Positions 52,985-61,159 of a DNA stretch of 64,000 bases are shown here, piece after piece; position 1 is the stretch's first letter; every line of letters begins with the position of its first letter. A program made the translations under genes and the position numbers. The notes under the pieces were generated by a model. It worked only from the letters and a program-made list of their open reading frames with translations, did not search any database and was not told where the DNA came from. The stretch comes from Streptomyces sp. NA04227 (GTDB taxonomy: Bacteria > Actinomycetota > Actinomycetes > Streptomycetales > Streptomycetaceae): positions 1,415,001-1,479,000 of the forward strand of contig NZ_CP054918.1 of NCBI RefSeq assembly GCF_013364195.1, read 5' to 3'.

Positions 52985-53991
52985 AGCGCCGGGTCGACGG
53001 TCTTCAGCGTGGCGGTCGCCTCGGCGATCGGGACGCGGACGATGCGGGTGCCGTGCAGGGCGACCATCTTGCCGAAGTCGCCCTCGCGCACCGCGTCCAC
53101 GGCGTGCAGCCCGAAGCGCGTGGCCAGCCAGCGGTCGTACGCGCTCGGGGTGCCGCCGCGCTGTACGTGGCCGAGCACCGTGGTGCGTGCCTCGTGCCCG
53201 GTGCGCCGCTCGATCTCGTGCGCCAGCCACTCGCCCACGCCGGACAGGCGTACATGCCCGAAGGAGTCGCGCGAGGTGTCCTTGAGGACGAGTTCGCCGT
53301 CCTTGGGTACGGCGCCCTCGGAGACGACCACGATCGGGGCGTACGAGGCCTCGAAACGGGAGGTGACCCAGGCGCAGACCTGCGCCATGTCGAAGCGCTG
53401 CTCGGGGATCAGGATGACGTTGGCCCCGCCCGCGAGGCCCGCGTGCAGCGCGATCCAGCCGGTGTGCCGGCCCATCACCTCGACCACCAGGACCCGCATG
53501 TGGGACTCGGCGGTGGTGTGCAGCCGGTCGATGGCCTCGGTGGCGATCTGTACGGCCGTGTCGAAGCCGAAGGTGTAGTCGGTGGCCGACAGGTCGTTGT
53601 CGATGGTCTTGGGTACGCCGACGCACCGGATGCCGTGCTCGTCGGTCAGCCGGGCGGCGACGCCGAGGGTGTCCTCGCCGCCGATCGCGATCAGCGGGCC
53701 CACCTCGGCCTTGGCGAGGGTCTCCCTGATCCGGCGGATGCCGTCCTTCTCGGCGAACGGATTGGTGCGCGAGGAGCCGAGGATGGTGCCGCCGCGCGGC
53801 AGGATGCCCCGTACCGCGGGGATGTCCAGGCGGACGGTGCGGCCGTCGAGGGTGCCGCGCCAGCCGTCGCGGAACCCCGTGAACTCCATGCCGTAGTCCT
53901 GGACGCCCTTGCGGACGACGGCCCGGATGACGGCGTTGAGGCCGGGGCAGTCGCCGCCCCCGGTGAGCACTCCGATGCGTGTCGCGGGCAT
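52954..53991 (-). CDS. pfkA: 6-phosphofructokinase
   Basis: PfkA phosphorylates fructose 6-phosphate in glycolysis. The 345 residues show VLTGGGDCPGLNAVIRAVV (8-26), GSSRTNPFAE, IAIGGEDTLGVAARL, PKTIDNDLSATDYTFGFDTA and the substrate loop VEVMGRHTGWIALHAGL. GGEDT with PKTIDND is the combination seen in group III enzymes, some of which use pyrophosphate; the S. coelicolor homologue is reported as ATP-dependent. The stop lies inside the end of the convergent trpEG gene (31-base overlap). The 387-base upstream gap has no gene. Confidence 0.94.
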   Translation of the reverse strand: MPATRIGVLTGGGDCPGLNAVIRAVVRKGVQDYGMEFTGFRDGWRGTLDGRTVRLDIPAVRGILPRGGTILGSSRTNPFAEKDGIRRIRETLAKAEVGPLIAIGGEDTLGVAARLTDEHGIRCVGVPKTIDNDLSATDYTFGFDTAVQIATEAIDRLHTTAESHMRVLVVEVMGRHTGWIALHAGLAGGANVILIPEQRFDMAQVCAWVTSRFEASYAPIVVVSEGAVPKDGELVLKDTSRDSFGHVRLSGVGEWLAHEIERRTGHEARTTVLGHVQRGGTPSAYDRWLATRFGLHAVDAVREGDFGKMVALHGTRIVRVPIAEATATLKTVDPALYEEAGVFFG

Positions 53992-54378
53992 GGCCGTCCC
54001 GTCCCTTCGCGTGCTGCTGTTCCGGTCTCGGTCAATCCGGCCGCATCCGGAGTATCCGGCGGGATATGAGCCGGTCCGGCGGGATCCGGGTTCACGCTAG
54101 CCGCGCCCCGGCCGCAGGAGGCGCCCGTGGCGCGTCCGGCGCGGCGCCGGTGCCCGGCCGGGGCGGTCCCGGGCCCGGCCGCCTCACCCGTTCGGATCAG
54201 TGCCGCTCGGCGCGGCGACACCGCCCGCCGTCACCGCAACGGCCGCGTGACCGGCCCAAACGGACCGTGACCGGGACCCTGTGCGCCGCCGTCCCGACTC
54301 GCTGCGGCGCCCGAGGGCGCGCGCAATAGAGGTTGTGCGCGCCTCTCCCGCCGGCGCGCGCGGAAGGAGAGAGACGTC
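53992..54378. other. Intergenic region between pfkA and the PRC gene
   Basis: This divergent 387-base gap holds an 11-base direct repeat TCCGGCGGGAT (about 54055-54090) and GC-rich inverted stretches, but no gene. Promoters for both neighbours must lie here; I could not place them. Confidence 0.4.
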
Positions 54379-55359
54379 ATGAATGCACCCCTGGGTGACA
54401 GCCCGCAGGACCTGGCCGGTCTCAACGTCGTCGACGCGGACGGCGGCAAGGTCGGATCCGTCCAGCAGATCTACCGGGACGATGCCACCAACGCCCCCGA
54501 GTGGATCACCGTGCGCACCGGTCTGTTCGGGATGAAGGAGACCTTCGTGCCCCTGGCTGGCGCCCGCCGTGCCGAGGACGCCGTCCAGGTCCCGTACACC
54601 AAGGACCAGATCAAGGACGCCCCGCGGATGGAGGCGGACGGGCACCTCGACCCCTCCGAGGAGGAGCAGCTCTACCGCCACTACGGACTCACCCGGCGCG
54701 GCAACGCGGGGATGGGCCGCGGTGAGGGCATGGGCCGCGAGGAGACCGCGGCGGCCGGTGGCATGGGTGCCGCGGGTGCGGCCGGTACGGCGGCGGGCAC
54801 GGGTCGGCACGCCCGTCCCGAGGACACCACCGTGGAGAAGCCGATGGCCGGGATGGGCACCGGCCAGCGCGACATGGCGATGTCCCGTGGTGCCCAGGCG
54901 CCGGAGACCGGCCGGGCCCAGGAGCAGGTGCCGGACATCGTCCTGAACGAGGAGCGCGTCGACATCGGCACCGAGGAGCGCGTGAGCGGCCGGGCCCGGC
55001 TGCGCAAGACGGTCGTGACCGAGAACGTCAGCCGCACCGTGCCGATCAGTCACGAGGAAGTGCGGATGACGCGCGAGAAGATCAGCCCCGAGGAGGCCTC
55101 CCGGCTGGGTTCCCGCGAAGCACGCATCGGTGAGGGCGGCGACTACGAGATCGTCCTGCACGAGGAACAGGCCACCGTCAGCAAGACGACCGTGCCGGTG
55201 GAGCGCGTGCACCTGGAGACGACCCGGGTGACCGAGCAGCAGGAGGTCAGCGCCGAAGTCCGCAAGGAGCAGCTGGAGTTCGACGACGGCGCCAGCGAGC
55301 GCAAGGCCCGCCGCAGGGGCGCCGCAGGACCGGACCGCGGCACCGAACCCCGCCGGTGA
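54379..55359 (+). CDS. PRC-barrel and DUF2382 domain stress-type protein
   Basis: The 326-residue protein has a PRC barrel at the N-terminus (LAGLNVVDADGGKVGSVQQIYRDD, GLFGMKETFVPLAGARRAEDAVQVPYTKDQIKDAP split over several strands). A Gly/Ala/Met-rich linker (about 110-175) follows, then a DUF2382 domain (about 190-310; LNEERVDIGTEERVSGRARLRK, HEEQATVSKTTVPVERVHLE). Such proteins are linked to stress resistance in bacteria that live in harsh conditions, but the mechanism is unknown. GGAGAGAG lies upstream of the ATG. Confidence 0.9.
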   Translation: MNAPLGDSPQDLAGLNVVDADGGKVGSVQQIYRDDATNAPEWITVRTGLFGMKETFVPLAGARRAEDAVQVPYTKDQIKDAPRMEADGHLDPSEEEQLYRHYGLTRRGNAGMGRGEGMGREETAAAGGMGAAGAAGTAAGTGRHARPEDTTVEKPMAGMGTGQRDMAMSRGAQAPETGRAQEQVPDIVLNEERVDIGTEERVSGRARLRKTVVTENVSRTVPISHEEVRMTREKISPEEASRLGSREARIGEGGDYEIVLHEEQATVSKTTVPVERVHLETTRVTEQQEVSAEVRKEQLEFDDGASERKARRRGAAGPDRGTEPRR

Positions 55360-55376
55360 CCTCTCTCCCCGCCCGT

Positions 55377-55429
55377 CGCCCCCGCTCCCGTCGTCCCCGG
55401 TGAGAACCGGGAGACGGCGGGCGGGGGCG
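55377..55429. terminator. Large imperfect hairpin between PRC gene and macR
   Basis: A GC-rich stem of about 23 bases per arm with a few mismatches surrounds the loop TGAGAA. It lies between convergent genes and could terminate both. Confidence 0.7.
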
Positions 55430-55485
55430 TCGGCGCGGGGAGCGCCGCGGGGACCTCGCGGGCGTGACGCCCGGCCCGGTGGCGC

Positions 55486-56199
55486 TCAGTCCGTGTCGAG
55501 CCCCCGCTCGATCGCGTACCGCACCAGCTCCACCCTGTTGTGCAACTGGAGCTTGCCCAGGGTGTTCTGGACGTGGTTCTGGACCGTGCGGTGCGAGATG
55601 ACCAGACGTTCGGCGATCTGCTTGTAGCCGAGGCCCTTGGCGACCAGCCGGAGCACCTCGGTCTCGCGGTCGGTCAGGCGCGGGGCCGCGGGCTCGTTGG
55701 GGGTCGCCGGGGCGGGTTCGGCGGCGAGCCTGCGGTACTCGCCGAGGACCAGGCCCGCCAGTCCCGGGGTGAACACCGGGTCGCCGACGGCGGTCCTGTG
55801 CACCGCGTCCACCAGTTCCTCGGTCGACGCCGACTTCAGCAGATAGCCCGTCGCACCCGACTTCACCGCTTCCAGTACGTCGGCGTGCTCACCGCTGGCG
55901 GACAGCACGAGCACCCGCAACGAGGGGTCGGCGCCCACGAGTTCACGGCACACCTCCACGCCCGGCTTGGCGGGCAGGTTGAGGTCGAGGACCAGTACGC
56001 CCGGTGTCACGGCCCGGGCCCTGCGTACCGCCTGCTCGCCGTCGCCCGCGGTGGCGACCACGTCGAAGCCCGCCTCGGCCAGGTCGCGGGCGACCGCGTC
56101 CCGCCACATCGGGTGGTCGTCGACGACCATCACCCGCACCGGGCCGCCCTCCCCCGGCCGGCCCCGCTCGTCGGTCGTGCCCTGCTCCTGCTCGCTCAT
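55486..56199 (-). CDS. macR: MacR-type response regulator (NarL/LuxR family)
   Basis: This 237-residue regulator has a receiver domain (about 22-140; VMVVDDHPMW, phospho-acceptor Asp72 in LVLDLNLP, conserved Lys in GYLLKSAS) and a LuxR-type helix-turn-helix (about 172-232; LTDRETEVLRLVAKGLGYKQIAERL, HRTVQNHVQNTLGKL). It overlaps the kinase gene by ATGA. Its position after macS and plsC matches MacR of S. coelicolor, which controls development and actinorhodin. A MacR-like box is at 29851-29866 in this window. Confidence 0.9.
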   Translation of the reverse strand: MSEQEQGTTDERGRPGEGGPVRVMVVDDHPMWRDAVARDLAEAGFDVVATAGDGEQAVRRARAVTPGVLVLDLNLPAKPGVEVCRELVGADPSLRVLVLSASGEHADVLEAVKSGATGYLLKSASTEELVDAVHRTAVGDPVFTPGLAGLVLGEYRRLAAEPAPATPNEPAAPRLTDRETEVLRLVAKGLGYKQIAERLVISHRTVQNHVQNTLGKLQLHNRVELVRYAIERGLDTD

Positions 56200-57461
56200 G
56201 CCCGTCCCTTCCCCCGGTCCTGTCGCGGGACCCGTAGTTCCACTTCCGTGCCCTGGCCCGGTACGGAGACCAGTTCGGCGCTGCCGCCGATGTCGCGCAG
56301 CCTGCCCTTGATCGAGAGTGCGACGCCGAGCCTGCCCTCGCCCTCCGCCTGGGCCAGCCTGCCCTCGGGGATGCCGGGGCCCTCGTCGCGCACCGTGACG
56401 ATCACCTCGTCCGACCAGTCCTCGACCAGGATCCAGGCGCGTGCCTCCTCCCCGACGTGTCTGCGCACATTGTCCAGTGCGGCACCGACAGCGGCCGCCA
56501 GCTCCCGGGCCGCGCGGGGCGGCAGCGGGACCGGGGCGCCGGGCTCGGAGAGCGTGACCCGCGCGCCGGCGTACGGGGCGAGCAGGGTGCGCAGGTCGCC
56601 GGGCGTCGCGCCGGGGCCGTCCTCCTCCGTACGTCCCTCGCGCGCGGCGGCACCCTCCCCCCGCTCCTCCCCTTCGTCGACGAGCCGGACCACCGCGCCC
56701 TGTGCCGCGTCCTCGCTGACCCGGGAGGGGCGGATGAGCCCGCCCGCGACCAGGGTGCGCAGGGCGACCTCCTGCTCGCCGGCCATCCGGCCGAGCTCCG
56801 CCGCCTCGCCGCCCAGCGCGTTGCCGCGGCGCTGCACCATCGCGAGCACCTGAAGGACGCTGTCGTGGATGTCCCGGGCGAGACGCTCGCGTTCGCGGGT
56901 CGCGGCCTCGATCTCCAGGGCGCGGGCGAGGGTGCGCTCGGAGGCGCGCGCGACCTCGACCACGTAGCCGATGGCGATCGCCGCGACCCAGACGAGCAGC
57001 ACGTTGTGCAGGGTGTCCTGGACGAGGGCGCCGCGCTGGACGACGTTGGCCACGCCGACCAGGGCCGCGGCCACCGCCGCCCAGCGCCAGCCGCCCTTGA
57101 GGGCGAAGGCGAGCACCGAGCCCGCGGTCCATATCGACGGCAGGGTGGGCCCGCCGTCGACGATGCTCTCGTGGGCGACAGCCACCGGCGTCAGCAGAAT
57201 TCCGGCCAGCGCGACGGCCAGGTCGCAGAAGAGGAAGCGCCGGGTGCAGGCGGCCTCCCCGGCGACCTTGCGCAGGGTGCCGAGCGTCCACAGGGCGAGC
57301 ACCGCGTAGTAGCCGATGGCGACGGCCGGGCGGGTGCAGCGGTCGTAGTCGGAGAAGAACAGACCGATGGCGTACGCCATGGTGAGCGGGCGGTAGAAGG
57401 TCAGGGCACGCCACATCGGCTGCTCCACCGACATCCGCATGACCTTTTCGCGCCGTGCCAT
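56196..57461 (-). CDS. macS: MacS-type sensor histidine kinase
   Basis: This 421-residue kinase has a DUF5931-like N-terminal membrane region (about five helices, 20-170), a HisKA_3 dimerisation helix with the phospho-accepting His199 (RERLARDIHDSVLQVLAM) and a C-terminal HATPase domain (AVGAALDNVRRHVG, VRDEGPGIPEGRL). An acidic, Gly/Glu-rich insertion (about 262-285) splits the two parts. Its partner is MacR, encoded next. GGGGGAG precedes the ATG by about 5 bases. It is probably cotranscribed with plsC (35-base gap). Confidence 0.9.
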   Translation of the reverse strand: MARREKVMRMSVEQPMWRALTFYRPLTMAYAIGLFFSDYDRCTRPAVAIGYYAVLALWTLGTLRKVAGEAACTRRFLFCDLAVALAGILLTPVAVAHESIVDGGPTLPSIWTAGSVLAFALKGGWRWAAVAAALVGVANVVQRGALVQDTLHNVLLVWVAAIAIGYVVEVARASERTLARALEIEAATRERERLARDIHDSVLQVLAMVQRRGNALGGEAAELGRMAGEQEVALRTLVAGGLIRPSRVSEDAAQGAVVRLVDEGEERGEGAAAREGRTEEDGPGATPGDLRTLLAPYAGARVTLSEPGAPVPLPPRAARELAAAVGAALDNVRRHVGEEARAWILVEDWSDEVIVTVRDEGPGIPEGRLAQAEGEGRLGVALSIKGRLRDIGGSAELVSVPGQGTEVELRVPRQDRGKGRA

Positions 57462-57496
57462 TTCGACTCCCCCGCCCTCCTGTGCCCCGTGCGGGC

Positions 57497-58261
57497 TCAG
57501 GCCCCGCCGCTGTGCTCGCCGGACGCCTGGGCGTTACCGGTCTCCTTGGCCTCTCGCGCCGCCTTGGCCGCCTTCGCCTCCTCGGCGATACGGCGCTTGG
57601 CGGCGGTCGCGTAGATGTCCACGTACTCCTGGCCGGAGAGCTTCATGATCTCGTACATGACCTCGTCGGTCACCGCGCGCAGGACGAAGCGGTCGCCCTC
57701 CATGCCCTGGTACCGGCCGAAGTCCAGCGGCTCGCCGATACGGATGCCCGGCCGCATCAGCTTGGGCATCACCTTGCCGGGCGGCTGGATCTTCTCGGTG
57801 TCGATCATCGCGACCGGGATCACCGGCGCCCCGCTCGCCAGCGCCACCCGGGCGAGACCGCCGGGCTTGCCGCGGTACAGCCTGCCGTCGGGCGAGCGGG
57901 TGCCCTCCGGGTAGATACCGAACAGCTCGCCCCTGGCCAGGACGTCGAGTCCGCTCTGGATCGCGGCCTGGCCCGCGCCGCGCACCACCGCGCGGTCGAC
58001 GGGGAGTTGGCCGACGCCCTTGAAGAAGGCGGCCGTCATCCGGCCCTTGAGGCCCGGGGTGGTGAAGTACTCCGCCTTGGCGATGAAGGTGACCTTGCGG
58101 TCGAGGACGGCGGGCAGGAAGAACGAGTCGGAGAACGAGAGATGGTTGCTGGCGAGAATCGCCGGGCCGTCGGCGGGGATGTGCTCAAGGCCCTCCACCC
58201 AGGGCCGGAAGGCGAGCTTCAGCGGCCCCCCTACGGTGAACTTCATCGCGCCGTACAACAA
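57497..58261 (-). CDS. plsC: 1-acylglycerol-3-phosphate acyltransferase PlsC
   Basis: PlsC-type enzymes make phosphatidic acid on the membrane. The 254-residue protein has the acyltransferase blocks NHLSFSDSFFLPAVLDRK (H-x4-D motif), FKGVGQLPVDR, FGIYPEGTRSPDGRLYRGKPG and PVIPVAMIDTE. The start is chosen as TTG at 58261 (giving MLYGAMKFTVGG), because AGGAGG lies 9 bases upstream of it; the ATG at 58246 would be 24 bases from that site. A Lys/Ala-rich tail ends the protein. It heads an apparent plsC-macS-macR operon. Confidence 0.9.
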   Translation of the reverse strand: MLYGAMKFTVGGPLKLAFRPWVEGLEHIPADGPAILASNHLSFSDSFFLPAVLDRKVTFIAKAEYFTTPGLKGRMTAAFFKGVGQLPVDRAVVRGAGQAAIQSGLDVLARGELFGIYPEGTRSPDGRLYRGKPGGLARVALASGAPVIPVAMIDTEKIQPPGKVMPKLMRPGIRIGEPLDFGRYQGMEGDRFVLRAVTDEVMYEIMKLSGQEYVDIYATAAKRRIAEEAKAAKAAREAKETGNAQASGEHSGGA

Positions 58262-58523
58262 CGTCAGCCGCCTCCTGTGTCCGTCGCACCGACATCGCAC
58301 CGACATTACTGACATTCGCTCCAAGCTGTCGCGCGGGGTCCCGCCCGCCGCCCGGGGCGCCCGACCGGCGCCGCGCCGCGTCCCGCATCCCGGACCGGGC
58401 GGCTGCGGATCTGGTCGGGTGTCACTGTGCTCGCGTACGGTGAAGCCACGCCGCGCAGTGGGCCGACGCACCGGCCGTCCGTCCCGTGATCGAGCCCGCG
58501 CCAACCCGAAGTGGAGACCCGAC

Positions 58524-59303
58524 GTGCCCCTGCTTCCCGGAGCCGAGCCCTACCGTCACGAGGGCAACGAGGTCGGAGTCCTGCTCTGCCACGGCTTCAC
58601 CGGCTCCCCGCAGTCCATGCGGCCGTGGGGCCAGTACCTGGCGGCCCAGGGCCTGACGGTCTCGGTGCCGCTGCTGCCGGGCCACGGCACCCGCTGGGAG
58701 GACATGCAGCTCACCGGGTGGCAGGACTGGTACGCGGAGGTCGACCGCAAACTGACCGCGCTCACCGACCGGTGCGAGCGGGTCTTCGTCTGCGGCCTGT
58801 CCATGGGCGGCGCCCTTGCGCTGCGGCTCGCGGCCAAGCACGGCGAGGCGGTCAGCGGCATCGCGGTGGTCAACCCCGCGAACAAGATGCACGGCATCGC
58901 GGTGAACGCACTGCCCGTGGCACGCCATCTGATCCGTACGACCAAGGGTGTGGCCGGCGACATCGTCAAGCCCGGCGTCAAGGAGGTCGGCTACGACCGC
59001 GTCCCGCTGCACGCCGCGGACTCGCTGCGCCGGTTCCTGCGCCTGCTCGACGGAGAACTCCCCCAGGTCACCCAGCCCCTGCTGCTGATGCACAGCACCG
59101 TGGACCATGTGGTGCCGCCCACCGACTCCGCCCGCATCCTCGGCCGGGTCTCGTCCACCGATGTCCGCGAGGTGCTGCTGGAACAGAGCTACCACGTCGC
59201 GACGTTGGACCATGACGCGGACCGGATCTTCGAGGAGAGCTTCGCCTTCTTCGCCCGGCTCGCTCCCAGTGTCGGCAAGGAAGGGACGGCCACCGGTGGC
59301 TGA
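58524..59303 (+). CDS. Alpha/beta-hydrolase, carboxylesterase type
   Basis: The 259-residue protein has the alpha/beta hydrolase fold with nucleophile GLSMGGALALRLA (Ser about residue 93), the oxyanion segment LLCHGFTGSPQSMRPWG, Asp in MHSTVDHVVPP and His in SYHVATLDHD. This set is typical of the Est30 / monoacylglycerol lipase-like carboxylesterases. The GTG at 58524 has GGAG upstream and the conserved start VPLLPGAEPY. It overlaps the next gene by 8 bases and is in one operon with it. Confidence 0.9.
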   Translation: MPLLPGAEPYRHEGNEVGVLLCHGFTGSPQSMRPWGQYLAAQGLTVSVPLLPGHGTRWEDMQLTGWQDWYAEVDRKLTALTDRCERVFVCGLSMGGALALRLAAKHGEAVSGIAVVNPANKMHGIAVNALPVARHLIRTTKGVAGDIVKPGVKEVGYDRVPLHAADSLRRFLRLLDGELPQVTQPLLLMHSTVDHVVPPTDSARILGRVSSTDVREVLLEQSYHVATLDHDADRIFEESFAFFARLAPSVGKEGTATGG

Positions 59304-60135
59304 GCACGACGCGGACCGCGAGGACGGCCGCGAGCCCGAGGAGGGCGCGGCGTCCGCGGACCCGGCGGCCTCCGCACCGGATGCCGTACCGGCCTTCGAC
59401 GAGAAGGCCGCGTGGGAACAGATCGTCGCGGCCTACGGCGAGGAGCCCGCGGACCCGCCGGGCGCACGGCCCTTCCGGTCCGTGGAGGACCTCGCGCTGC
59501 GCGAGAGCTTCGACTTCGGGGACAAGGACAAGGACGGGGGCAAGCCCGAGGACGGGGGCACGGCCGAGTCCGAGTCCGACGTGGGCACGGTGAAGGACCG
59601 CCCGACGGACCGGGACGGCGCCGGTAGCGACGCGGCTACGGGCACGGTGAGCGATTCCGGTACGGGCACTGACACCGGCACCGGCACCACTTCCGGAAGC
59701 AAGGATTCCGCCGGGCCCGAGAGCCCGGACCCGGACCCGGACTCGGACCCCAAGGCGGGCGAAGGCACCGGAGCCACCGGCTGGGCAGGCGGTGCGCTGG
59801 GCAGTTCGGTCATCTTCGCCCCGGGACAGGGACCGCGCGACCACACCGCGCCGGAGCCCTCCGAGGACGACTTCGACAAGGACGACGAGGGCCACTTCGT
59901 ACCGCCAGAGCCGCCGCCGCTGCCCGCCGCGGACACCACGGCGAAGTTCGCCTGGCTCGGCGCCCTGGGCGGACCGCTGCTCCTGCTGTTCGCGGTGCTC
60001 CTCGGCTGGCAGATGACCTGGTGGCTGACGGCCCTGAGCATCGGCGGCTTCCTCGGCGGCGTCGCCACCCTGGTCGCCCGGATGCGGGACGGGGACGAGG
60101 ACGACGAGGACCCGGGGCGCGGCGCGGTCGTCTGA
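59296..60135 (+). CDS. Acidic low-complexity two-helix membrane protein
   Basis: This 279-residue protein has no recognised domain. A conserved-looking block FDEKAAWEQIVAAYGEEPADPPG (split at residue 45) is followed by PFRSVEDLALRES. A long, strongly acidic Gly/Thr/Ser/Asp region with Gly-Thr repeats (about 75-150; DTGTGTTSG type) comes next. After PPEPPPLPAADTTAKFAWLG there are two membrane helices (about 225-265). A tail of Asp/Glu ends it. It overlaps the esterase gene and is probably cotranscribed. Function is unknown; a homologue occurs at the same place in S. coelicolor, from memory. Confidence 0.75.
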   Translation: MAEHDADREDGREPEEGAASADPAASAPDAVPAFDEKAAWEQIVAAYGEEPADPPGARPFRSVEDLALRESFDFGDKDKDGGKPEDGGTAESESDVGTVKDRPTDRDGAGSDAATGTVSDSGTGTDTGTGTTSGSKDSAGPESPDPDPDSDPKAGEGTGATGWAGGALGSSVIFAPGQGPRDHTAPEPSEDDFDKDDEGHFVPPEPPPLPAADTTAKFAWLGALGGPLLLLFAVLLGWQMTWWLTALSIGGFLGGVATLVARMRDGDEDDEDPGRGAVV

Positions 60136-60183
60136 CCCGGGCCGCGCGCCCGGTCCCGACCTCTCGATCCCCAGCCTCTCGAT

Positions 60184-60265
60184 CCCCGGCCGGAGTCTGC
60201 TCAGCCTCCGGCCGGAATCGGCTCGGTCCCCGGCCGGATCCGCTCAGTCCCCGGCCGGAATCCGC
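60184..60265. repeat. Four degenerate ~21-bp tandem repeats
   Basis: Copies of CCCCGGCCGGAATCCGCTCAGT, each with one to four changes, run from 60184 through the end of the EEP gene (stop at 60244). The array thus encodes the last residues of that protein and continues outside it. Another doublet CCTCTCGATCCCC occurs just before, at about 60159-60187. Confidence 0.75.
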
Positions 60266-60999
60266 AGCGCCGCGAGGACCGGCAGATGGTCGGTCGCGGT
60301 CCGCAGGTCCTCCTCGGTCACGCCCGGATGGCCGGTGGGTACGCCGCAGCCGAGGATGTCGACGCCCTCGGTGACGAAGAGCGCGTCGATCCGCCGCTTG
60401 GGCCCGGTGGCCGGAAACGTGTACTCACTGCCCCAGGGCCGCTCCACCCAGCAGTCCCGCAGGGCCTCGGCGATGAGCCGGAACGTACGGCCGTGCGGAC
60501 GGTCGTTCACGTCGCCGCCCGCCAGCAGGTGCGGGGCGTCCAACGTCTCCAGCTGGGCGAGGAGTTTGCCGCCCTGCGCATAGCGCTCGGCGTTGTCCAG
60601 GGAGAGGTGACAGCACAGGACGCCGAGCCGGGCGTCGCCGAAACGGACCACCGCGGTGGAGAAGCCGCGCCGGTGCAGGCCGGGGGTGAGTTCGAGCAGG
60701 ACGTCCTCGGTACGTTCCACCGTCGCCCGCAGCGAGCAGAGCAGCGCGGGCCCGGCGGCCGGGCCGCCGCCGGAGAGGATCACCAGTCCGGCGGCGTGCG
60801 CCAGCCTCGCCAGCTTCTTGCGCCAGCGGAAGAAGCGCGGTGTCTCCTGGAGCAGCACCAGGTCGGGGGCGCAGGCGCGGATCACCCGGACCAGCGCGTC
60901 GAAGTCGTCCTGGAGCGAGCGGACGTTGTAACTGAGCACCCGGATGACGGCCGAACCGTCCTCGTCGGTACGGGAGTCGGGCAGCGCACTCGTCGGCAT
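60244..60999 (-). CDS. Endonuclease/exonuclease/phosphatase family protein
   Basis: The 251-residue protein has the EEP (DNase I-like) fold. Metal/phosphate motifs are VLSYNVRSLQDDFDALV (Asn), LVLLQETPRFFRW (Glu), LCCHLSLDN, LLAGGDVNDRPHGRTF and IDALFVTEG, ending TDHLPVLAAL (catalytic Asp-His). Members cleave phosphodiesters of nucleic acid, lipids or other substrates; which one is not clear here. The ATG at 60999 gives MPTSALPDSRTDEDGS. Its C-terminus runs into a tandem repeat array. Confidence 0.85.
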   Translation of the reverse strand: MPTSALPDSRTDEDGSAVIRVLSYNVRSLQDDFDALVRVIRACAPDLVLLQETPRFFRWRKKLARLAHAAGLVILSGGGPAAGPALLCSLRATVERTEDVLLELTPGLHRRGFSTAVVRFGDARLGVLCCHLSLDNAERYAQGGKLLAQLETLDAPHLLAGGDVNDRPHGRTFRLIAEALRDCWVERPWGSEYTFPATGPKRRIDALFVTEGVDILGCGVPTGHPGVTEEDLRTATDHLPVLAALRIPAGD

Positions 61000-61062
61000 G
61001 CCGATCAAGATACGCCGCACGGCCCCGGCGGCGGCGGCCTTCGCACGATCGCCACCGCCGGC

Positions 61063-61130
61063 GCCGTGCGGCCTCACAGGTCCGTAAGCCGGGTCCGTAC
61101 GCCGGGGCCGTGCGGCGTCACGGGTCCGTA
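61063..61130. repeat. 24-bp direct repeat, two copies
   Basis: GCCGTGCGGC-CTCACAGGTCCGTA recurs 44 bases later with two base changes. It lies between the EEP gene and glkA, with further GGTCCGTA copies between. The gap has no gene. Confidence 0.65.
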
Positions 61131-61159
61131 CGAAGGTGCCGGTCTCGGCCCTGCCTCGC

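Noticed and set aside
50636..53626. Minus-strand open frame of 996 codons across trpEG
   Set aside because: No domain is visible and it is antisense to a gene with intact catalytic motifs.
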